The notes under the pieces are model-generated. The model ran no database searches. It was given only the letters and a program-made list of their open reading frames with translations, and had not been told where the DNA came from. Of a stretch of DNA of 64,000 nucleotides, positions 57,677-64,000 are shown piece by piece (the stretch's first letter is position 1; each line of letters opens with the position of its first letter). This DNA comes from Swaminathania salitolerans. Lineage in GTDB: Bacteria > Pseudomonadota > Alphaproteobacteria > Acetobacterales > Acetobacteraceae. Location: NCBI RefSeq assembly GCF_007988945.1, contig NZ_BJVC01000002.1, forward strand, positions 558,001 through 622,000. The letters are read 5' to 3'. Made by a program: the position numbers and the translations under genes.

Positions 57677-59866
57677 TCAGTGTCTGAAAGACGGATCCTG
57701 ATCCATCAGGCTCCTGGACAGATAGACGGCCTCGAGCGCCCGTTCATAGGCGATTTCCCTGGCATTGACGGTCCCTGCATGACCGCCTTCCGTATCCTCA
57801 TAATAGAAGAACGGTTTCCCGAGCGCCTCGAGTCTCGCTGCGAACAATCGGGCATGCACAGGCCCGACACGGTCGTCCCTCGTCGAGGTGAAGATGAACG
57901 GTACGGGATAGGACACGCCTTCCTTCAGGTTTTGCAGGGGGGAGATCCTGCGCAGGAACGCGCGTTCGGCAGGGATCGCCATGTGACCGTATTCCGCAGC
58001 CCATGACGCGCCTGCCGCCATGGTTTCGAAGTTTTCCATGTCGAGAAGCGGCACGCCGATGATGACGGCCCTCCACAATTCGGGATGCTGCGTGAATTCC
58101 ACGCCCATCAGAAGGCCGCCATTCGAGCGTCCGCGAATACCGAGATGATCCCTGTCGGCGATATGACGCGCTGCGAGATCGCGCGCGATAGCCGCGAAAT
58201 CGTCATAGGCGTGCTGACGCCCCGACTTCATGCCCGCCTCGTGCCAGGCTGGCCCGAACTCGCCGCCCCCGCGGATATTTCCAACCACATAGACGCCGCC
58301 CCGCTCGAGCCATGTCTTGCCGATATCGGCGTAATAGGTCGGGAGATAGGAGAGATCGAACCCGCCATAGGCCGTGAAAAGCGTCGGGTTCCGGTCGTTC
58401 TTCTTCCAGTCCCGGCGATGGGTCACGAAATAGGGGATCCTGACGCCATCGCTGGATGTTGCCCAGAACTGCTCTGTCGTCAGCCCCCTGGCATCGAACA
58501 GTGCCGGGGTCGTCTTGACCTTCCGGGACTTGCCCGTGTCGGTATCGAAACTCCAGAGCTCAGGCGGAATGATATAGCCCTCGACCTTGAGATAGGCATA
58601 GCTGACAGAGGCTGACGACGATTGCAGGGTCGCCGAGCTCATGCGTGGCAGGACATAGTATTTCTCCTGCCAGCCGCTCTCCTTCACAGAGGGTGTATAG
58701 AGCCGCACGGAAGGATGAACATCGCGATAAACCACCGCGATGATACCCTTGGACGTGACGCCGATATCGGTCGTCGTTTCGCCGGCCTCGGGCTTGAAAA
58801 CCAGTGCTGGTGCCGCGCCGGAAGCCGCAGGGTCGACAGCGACAATGCTGCCACGGGAAAAATGCCCGCCAACGTTCCAGTCCTGATCGAGGCGCACGAT
58901 CAGCTTGCCTGCATAGAAGCCGAGATAACCGATCTTCTCAGGCAGGGCGATCTGTCGCAGCGTCCCGGCGGCAGGGTCATAGACACGATATTCGCTGCGA
59001 AAGAAGTCGAGATTGCGCTGTATCAGAACGAGCTGGCGACCGGTCTCGTCACGCAGCATCTCGGGCGCGACGATCATATCGCCTTTCTGCCCCCGATAGA
59101 TCTCCTTGGCATCCTCGAGCCGGGTGCCGCGGCGAACCAGACGCACGCTGAGCGGATAGCCCGATTGCGTCATGCTCCCTGCCCCCCAGTCGCGCGCGAC
59201 CAGAAGCGTGTCGCGATCGACCCAGACGACGCGCTGCTTCGAGCGCGGCAGGATGAATCCGTCATCCACGAAGGTTTTGCTGGCCGGGTCGAACTCCCTG
59301 TAGGTCACGGCGTCCTCTCCGGATACCGAAAGCCCCACGAGACAGCGGGACGCCTCCGGAGGCAGGCATTCGGCCTGCTGGAAGACCCAGTCCTTCTTTT
59401 CCTTGCGCGCGAGGGCATCGATGTCGAGCATCACCTGCCAAGCGGGATGTGGCGTCGCAAAGGAATTCCGGTCGGTGACCCGCCAGAGTCCCTTGGGATG
59501 CGGCGCGTCCTGCCACAGATTCCAGATACGACCGCCCATCTGGTCGGGCAGAGGCAGCCGCCCCGGCGACTGCTCCACCGCGAGCACATCGCGATAGAGC
59601 CTTTCGTAGCGGGGATCTGCAGTGAGCAGGTCGGCGCTGCGCTTGTTCTCCTGGCGCACCCAGGCGAGGGCACGGGCGCCATCGACCTGTTCGAGCGCTT
59701 CGCGGGGCGGCGCTGCCCCCGCCCGGGAGGAAGGAGTATCTTGCGACGATGGTGAGGAAGACGGCCCGGAAGAGGCCAGGCTGGCAGTGGGCAGAGCGCA
59801 GAAAAGCGCTGTCATGACCGGCAGGATACGCCGCACGTTATTCTCCTTGAACGCGATGACAGACAT
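57677..59866 (-). CDS. Secreted prolyl oligopeptidase-family peptidase (S9)
   Basis: 729 residues with a signal peptide (VMTALFCALPTASLA), a beta-propeller of about 400 residues, and an alpha/beta-hydrolase domain. Catalytic triad: Ser581 (GRSNGG), Asp665 (TRDDRV), His696 (EGGHAG), in the normal order. Likely cuts short proline peptides in the periplasm. The start at MSVIAFKENN gives a long signal with two positive residues (VRR); the methionine 17 residues on is an alternative. Confidence 0.9.
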   Translation of the reverse strand: MSVIAFKENNVRRILPVMTALFCALPTASLASSGPSSSPSSQDTPSSRAGAAPPREALEQVDGARALAWVRQENKRSADLLTADPRYERLYRDVLAVEQSPGRLPLPDQMGGRIWNLWQDAPHPKGLWRVTDRNSFATPHPAWQVMLDIDALARKEKKDWVFQQAECLPPEASRCLVGLSVSGEDAVTYREFDPASKTFVDDGFILPRSKQRVVWVDRDTLLVARDWGAGSMTQSGYPLSVRLVRRGTRLEDAKEIYRGQKGDMIVAPEMLRDETGRQLVLIQRNLDFFRSEYRVYDPAAGTLRQIALPEKIGYLGFYAGKLIVRLDQDWNVGGHFSRGSIVAVDPAASGAAPALVFKPEAGETTTDIGVTSKGIIAVVYRDVHPSVRLYTPSVKESGWQEKYYVLPRMSSATLQSSSASVSYAYLKVEGYIIPPELWSFDTDTGKSRKVKTTPALFDARGLTTEQFWATSSDGVRIPYFVTHRRDWKKNDRNPTLFTAYGGFDLSYLPTYYADIGKTWLERGGVYVVGNIRGGGEFGPAWHEAGMKSGRQHAYDDFAAIARDLAARHIADRDHLGIRGRSNGGLLMGVEFTQHPELWRAVIIGVPLLDMENFETMAAGASWAAEYGHMAIPAERAFLRRISPLQNLKEGVSYPVPFIFTSTRDDRVGPVHARLFAARLEALGKPFFYYEDTEGGHAGTVNAREIAYERALEAVYLSRSLMDQDPSFRH

Positions 59867-59918
59867 GCGGAAGAAAGGAGCGGAGCCACGCCTGCTCCAC
59901 CCTGTCGCACCCGCAGTC

Positions 59919-61493
59919 CTATGGCAGACGATACAAGCCCAGCCGATGCGTGGGTTTCAAGGGCATAACTGCCAGTGGAACGAGGCGATAGCAGACAACC
60001 GGCATACCGCGCAGTCTGCGACACACATGACCGGGCAGAGCGGGCTTCAGCCAGAGCGCTGGCAGATCGGCCCGCTCGCCTTCCCGGAGAACGAGCAGCA
60101 TCGATCGCCCGCCGGTACCGGCACCGGATGGGAGATCGGAGGACATACCGGACGGGATATCGGGCATACGCTCCGGCGCCCTGCCGGAGACCGCGCGCCG
60201 CGAAGGGAGAACAGACAGGTCGGAGCGATCCTCCGGAGCCTTTCCCCCGGTGGCGCCATCCAGATAGCGCCATCGGCTGTCATAGCTCAGAACCGGCTGG
60301 TCCTTGGCATGATAGCGCAGGATCGAAGCCAGGGCGTAGTCGCCTGCAACCAGAGCGGGCCTGTCCGGCGCCGCCTGCCGGATCTCGCCGATCAGCCCGT
60401 CCCAGCCCGCGCTCTGACGTGCGATCACATCGAAATGCGCAGACAGGGGAAGCAGTGCGAAAATACCCTGGAGGGTCACGAGCGATGTCATGAAAAGCCC
60501 GAGACAACAGGCCGTCCCGATACGATAGCCGGTAGCGGCAGCGCCGAGCGCCATGACCGGATAGATCACGACCGGCCAGTTCGCCTGAACGCGGGCGCCC
60601 AGAGCGTGCTGGACGAAGACGAGCGCAGGAACGAGGCTCATCCAGGCAAGGAGAGACGCGGCCTGGCTGCTGCGCCGGTGTCGCACGCACCATACGACCC
60701 CGAGGCAGAACAGCGCGAATATCAGCGGGGTGGCAAGGCCGATCTGCCCGCCGACCAGCTCGAGAAGGAAATTGAGGGCCCGGAGCGGATTCCAGTCTCC
60801 GGCCCGGCCGCCCTGCTTGAGAAAACTCGCCCAGTGATGGGTCGCATTCCACCAGAGCACCGGAGAGATCATCGCTGCGCCCAGCACGGCCCCGCTCAGA
60901 ACGAATGGCCAGGAACGCCTCTGCACCCGGGAGGTAAGAAACCACAGACCGCACCCCGCCGCGGGCAGGACGGCCGTATATTTGCTGTCGAAAGCGAGTG
61001 CGAAGCCTGCCCCGATCCCGAGCCACCAGACCGGGTTTCCCGTAGCCAGAAGCCGCCCGCATGCGGCGAGAACGAGCGCCAGAAAGAAGACGAGCGGCGT
61101 GTCGGGCGTGGCCGTTGCCGCCCCGAGGCCGAGCATGAGAGTCGCATTGAGAAGCAGGGCTGCGCGATATCCGGCCTCTTGCGTGCCGAAAAGATCCCGC
61201 CCGGCCTGGATGAGAAACGCCGATCCCGCGAGTGCCGAAACCGGGCCGAGAACCCGGATACCGAAGCCTCCATCGCCGAAAAGCGTCGTGCCGAGCCGTA
61301 TCCATAACGCGATCATGGGCGGATGATCGAGATAACCGGACTGGAGGTGCAGCGCCCAGAGACGATAATAGGCTTCATCGGGCGTGACGCCTACGCGGGC
61401 CGCCAGCCCGAGACGCAACCCGGTCAGAACGAAAAGGAGCGCCCAGGCCCCGATGCGGGCCTGCCGGGTCTCGAAACGCCAGAACCGCATCAT
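59919..61493 (-). CDS. GT39-family membrane glycosyltransferase (ArnT/PMT-like)
   Basis: Integral membrane protein of about 524 residues with many hydrophobic segments and the family motif TPDEAYYRLW near the N-terminus (first loop). Such enzymes take a sugar from a polyprenyl phosphate donor and add it to lipid A, protein or polysaccharide. The start follows the stop of the GT2-GtrA gene by one base, so the two are coupled; that enzyme probably makes the donor. The acceptor is unknown. The C-terminal 200 residues are periplasmic and Pro/Ser-rich. Confidence 0.88.
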   Translation of the reverse strand: MMRFWRFETRQARIGAWALLFVLTGLRLGLAARVGVTPDEAYYRLWALHLQSGYLDHPPMIALWIRLGTTLFGDGGFGIRVLGPVSALAGSAFLIQAGRDLFGTQEAGYRAALLLNATLMLGLGAATATPDTPLVFFLALVLAACGRLLATGNPVWWLGIGAGFALAFDSKYTAVLPAAGCGLWFLTSRVQRRSWPFVLSGAVLGAAMISPVLWWNATHHWASFLKQGGRAGDWNPLRALNFLLELVGGQIGLATPLIFALFCLGVVWCVRHRRSSQAASLLAWMSLVPALVFVQHALGARVQANWPVVIYPVMALGAAATGYRIGTACCLGLFMTSLVTLQGIFALLPLSAHFDVIARQSAGWDGLIGEIRQAAPDRPALVAGDYALASILRYHAKDQPVLSYDSRWRYLDGATGGKAPEDRSDLSVLPSRRAVSGRAPERMPDIPSGMSSDLPSGAGTGGRSMLLVLREGERADLPALWLKPALPGHVCRRLRGMPVVCYRLVPLAVMPLKPTHRLGLYRLP

Positions 61494-61494
61494 G

Positions 61495-62586
61495 TCAGCG
61501 CCAGACGAGAGTCGAGGCGATCGCATAATTCCAGACCACGCCGATCAGGGCACCGGCGGCGCTGGATCGGCTCCAGTGTCCGTGCGTATCGTAGAGAAGC
61601 TGCGCCACCCCGACATTGCCGAACGCGCCGATTGCCGATCCGAGGACGAAGACCAACAGCCCCGGCAGCCAGCGTCGTCCGCGCAGGGGCCGATCGAGAT
61701 AGGTGATCCGGTTATTGAGCTGGAAATTGGCGAGAATCGCGCAGGCCGTCCCGAGAATCTGGCTGGTCCGGAAATCGGCACCCGCAAGGCGCGCCATCTC
61801 GGCGACCAGCAGATTGACCGCGATACCGACAGCACCGATCGACGCGAAAAGAACGAATCGCGTGGGCAGCCATCCCTTGCAGCCCCGCTCTATCAGCATC
61901 CCCAGAAACTGGACCATGACGAGCGGGCTCAGTTTGCTCTCGCCGGCAAGGCGCGGACGAAACACGAACGGAACCTCGATCATACGTACCCGACCGGGAA
62001 CCGAGAGGACGATCTCGAGCAGGATCTTGAATCCTGTTCCCGTGAGACGGGGAATTGCGGCCTCGAATACGGACCGGCGCAAGGCGAAAAAACCGCTCAT
62101 CGGATCGGAAAGCGGCACGGGGAGAATGGATTGCGCCAGTCTGATTCCGGCCCGGGAGAGCGCGTGTCGCCATCGATTGGCGAGCCCCGCGCTGTCACCG
62201 CCATCGATGTGACGGCTCGCCACCGCGATATCCGCGTCTCCGGCCAGAAGCGGTGTCACAAGATCGCGCAGGATGGCTTCGTCATGCTGCAGATCGCCAT
62301 CCATTACGGCGAGAACGGGCGCGGTCGAGGAAAGCGCTCCTTCGATGACGGCAGAAGAAAGCCCCCTGCGCCCGACCCGCCTGATCAGCCTGATCCGCGG
62401 ATCGTCTTGCGCTTCGCGGACCACTTCGGATGACGTGCCGTCCGGAGAATCGTCATCGACGAAAACGAGCTCCCAGCTGATTCCGTCCAGAGCCTTTCTC
62501 ACGCCCCGGACGAGGGCGGAAACATTTTCGGCCTCGTTGTAACAGGGTACGATCAGGGTCACGTCCGCCGGGAGCGGGTGGCTCAT
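61495..62586 (-). CDS. Polyprenyl-phosphate glycosyltransferase (GT2) fused to GtrA domain
   Basis: 363 residues. The N-terminal GT2 domain has TLIVPCYNEAENV, VDDDSPDG and MDGDLQHD (nucleotide-sugar site), and the C-terminal third (about 240-363) is a GtrA-type membrane domain with four helices (NLLVAEMARLAGADFR and QLNNRITYLD). It is expected to make undecaprenyl- or dolichyl-phosphate-linked sugar and help flip it. The start overlaps the Lrp stop as ATGA. Confidence 0.92.
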   Translation of the reverse strand: MSHPLPADVTLIVPCYNEAENVSALVRGVRKALDGISWELVFVDDDSPDGTSSEVVREAQDDPRIRLIRRVGRRGLSSAVIEGALSSTAPVLAVMDGDLQHDEAILRDLVTPLLAGDADIAVASRHIDGGDSAGLANRWRHALSRAGIRLAQSILPVPLSDPMSGFFALRRSVFEAAIPRLTGTGFKILLEIVLSVPGRVRMIEVPFVFRPRLAGESKLSPLVMVQFLGMLIERGCKGWLPTRFVLFASIGAVGIAVNLLVAEMARLAGADFRTSQILGTACAILANFQLNNRITYLDRPLRGRRWLPGLLVFVLGSAIGAFGNVGVAQLLYDTHGHWSRSSAAGALIGVVWNYAIASTLVWR

Positions 62587-63125
62587 ACCGGAACCCCGGC
62601 ACGGTCGATGCTGGTCCGTATGGTCTGGAGAGTCTGGACGCGGACGACATGGTCCAGATCGGTCAGATTCTTCGTGAGGTAATTCTGGTGCGCCGCGTCG
62701 CGCGCCACGAGACGGACCAGAAAATCCCCGCCCCCCCGGATCATGTGGCATTCCCGCACCTCGGCCCAGCCTGCAACCTCGGCCTCGAAGGCTTCGAGCA
62801 CGCTTCCCTTCTGGCTCTCCAGACCGATCAGCGCGAAGAAGACGAGGGACCAGCCGAGTTTCCCGGCATCGACATCCGCATGATATCCTTCGATGACACC
62901 GATCTCCTCGAGGCGACGCACACGGCGAAGACAGGGCGGCGCCGAGATTCCGGTCCGGCGCGCCAGCTCCACATTGGTCATGCGTCCGTCGGCCTGCAGC
63001 TCGGCAACGATCTGGCGATCGATCGAATCGAGATCGACGATACCCACGGATGAGGGCGTGGCGGCGAGTATGTCTTTCGACGACGCGGAGGCAGCGGGGT
63101 GGTCGTCCTGATCGCTATGGGTCAT
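62583..63125 (-). CDS. Lrp/AsnC-family transcriptional regulator
   Basis: About 180 residues. The winged helix (LDSIDRQIVAELQADGRMTN to ARRTGISAPPCLRRVRRLEE) is followed by the RAM effector-binding domain (GWSLVFFALIGLE and ECHMIRGGGDFLVRL). I took the ATG giving MTHSDQDD; two earlier methionines are also open and would add up to 25 residues. It heads the glycosylation operon and is divergent from trxB, an arrangement often seen in alphaproteobacteria. Confidence 0.88.
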   Translation of the reverse strand: MTHSDQDDHPAASASSKDILAATPSSVGIVDLDSIDRQIVAELQADGRMTNVELARRTGISAPPCLRRVRRLEEIGVIEGYHADVDAGKLGWSLVFFALIGLESQKGSVLEAFEAEVAGWAEVRECHMIRGGGDFLVRLVARDAAHQNYLTKNLTDLDHVVRVQTLQTIRTSIDRAGVPV

Positions 63126-63274
63126 TATCACCGTAAGGGTCGGTCGCAACGGATCTGTTGGCATGTAGATTGCCATACCTATATCTGCATCCCGACCCAA
63201 GAGCCATGTCTCATCACACTGGTTCGATGGATTTACCCCAGCCCCTCACCCGCCCACCACCAAGGACACGCTAC

Positions 63275-64000
63275 GTGAGCCAGAGCTTCAAGACCGATCT
63301 GCTCGTCATCGGCGCCGGACCAGCCGGTTATACCGCTGCGATCTACGCCGCCCGCGCCAGCCTCAAGCCCATTCTCGTGGCCGGGCTGCAGCCCGGCGGC
63401 CAGCTGACCATCACAACCGATGTGGAAAACTACCCCGGCTTCGCCGAGCCCGTGCAGGGGCCGTGGCTCGTCGAACAGATGCGCCTGCAGGCCGAGCATG
63501 TCGGCACCGAGATCCACTACGATCTCATCACCTCCTGCGATTTTTCCCGGAAGACCGAGGACGGGTATTTCCGGCTCGAAGCCGATTCCGGAGCCATCTA
63601 TCTCGCGCGTACCGTCGTGATTGCGACCGGCGCCCAGGCCAGATGGCTCGGCCTGCCTTCCGAGGCACGCCTCCAGAGCGGCGGCGTGTCCGCCTGTGCC
63701 ACCTGCGACGGCTTCTTCTATCGCGGAAAACGCGTGGCCGTCGTCGGCGGCGGCAACACGGCCGTCGAGGAAGCGCTCTATCTCACCCATCACGCGGACC
63801 ACGTCACCCTGATCCACAGACGCGACACCCTGCGGGCGGAGCGTATTCTTCAGGAAAGACTTTTCGCCAATCCGAAGATCAGCGTGATGTGGAACACCGC
63901 TGTGGAGGAAGTACTCGGTTCGGGCAAGCCGGAGACCGTATGCGGGCTCAGCCTGCGCAATACCGTCGATGGAAGCCTCGACACGCTGGCCGTCGATGGC
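63275..64000 (+). CDS. trxB: Thioredoxin reductase (partial, runs off the window)
   Basis: Flavoenzyme that reduces thioredoxin with NADPH. The first 242 residues are visible: FAD motif VIGAGPAGYTAA, substrate loop GGQLTITTDVENYPGF, redox pair CATC in SACATCDGFF and NADPH motif VVGGGNTAVEEA. The GTG start is preceded by AAGGA; ATG codons 48 and 69 bp upstream are in frame and possible. The 3' end is outside. Confidence 0.95.
   Translation, partial: MSQSFKTDLLVIGAGPAGYTAAIYAARASLKPILVAGLQPGGQLTITTDVENYPGFAEPVQGPWLVEQMRLQAEHVGTEIHYDLITSCDFSRKTEDGYFRLEADSGAIYLARTVVIATGAQARWLGLPSEARLQSGGVSACATCDGFFYRGKRVAVVGGGNTAVEEALYLTHHADHVTLIHRRDTLRAERILQERLFANPKISVMWNTAVEEVLGSGKPETVCGLSLRNTVDGSLDTLAVDG

Overview
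The window looks like core chromosome of a GC-rich alphaproteobacterium, most likely an acetic acid bacterium (Acetobacteraceae). Reasons are the gene content and order: tig-clpP-clpX-lon-hup, the rrf2-sufBCDS-sufT-sufA run, birA-coaX-rnj-proS-lolC-lolD-dnaE, and bamE facing DUF177-rpmF-plsX-fabH-ihfA-merR with a proline tRNA after it. The genus cannot be fixed from this sequence alone. I see no insertion sequence, prophage, integron or CRISPR array.

Layout. 1-10.7 kb: the 3' end of an alcohol dehydrogenase gene, then a leftward block of replication, lipoprotein export, translation, RNA turnover and cofactor genes (dnaE, lolD, lolC, proS, rnj, coaX, birA) and tRNA-Val. 10.7-19.4 kb: leftward protein quality control (hup, lon, clpX, clpP, tig), tRNA-Leu and the NAD(P)H-hydrate repair gene nnr. 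19.5-24 kb: rightward genes for a small membrane protein, a DEAD-box RNA helicase with a very long basic N-terminal tail, and a RumA-like RNA methyltransferase. 24-30 kb: a complete leftward SUF iron-sulfur assembly operon headed by an Rrf2 regulator. 30-35.3 kb: a DUF445 membrane protein, head to head with a divergent phosphoenolpyruvate-carboxylase-family protein, and two small envelope genes. 35.4-39 kb: a ribose-type sugar ABC importer. 39-43 kb: an orphan membrane protein, fusA standing outside any str cluster, and rpmB. 43-48.3 kb: an Atm1-type ABC exporter coupled to a small acidic protein, a Nudix hydrolase coupled to a DUF3574 lipoprotein, an AI-2E family transporter and tRNA-Pro. 48.3-54 kb: merR-ihfA, the fabH-plsX-rpmF-DUF177 lipid/ribosome block and divergent bamE. 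54-57.5 kb: a MarR/OmpR/histidine kinase signalling set, def and rpsU. 57.6-64 kb: a secreted prolyl oligopeptidase, a GT39 plus GT2-GtrA lipid-sugar glycosylation pair behind an Lrp regulator, and trxB running off the right end.

Genes are packed tightly, with many four-base ATGA stop/start overlaps (sufD/sufS, sufC/sufD, ihfA/merR, marR/response regulator, lrp/GT2, Nudix/DUF3574), so much expression is likely translationally coupled. No obvious new defence or mobile system is present. The items most worth following are the PEPC-family protein that keeps the metal ligands but has lost several PEP/bicarbonate residues, the helicase with an AT-hook-like tail, the two independent 15-bp in-frame minisatellites (in nnr and merR), and the isolated, unusual EF-G.
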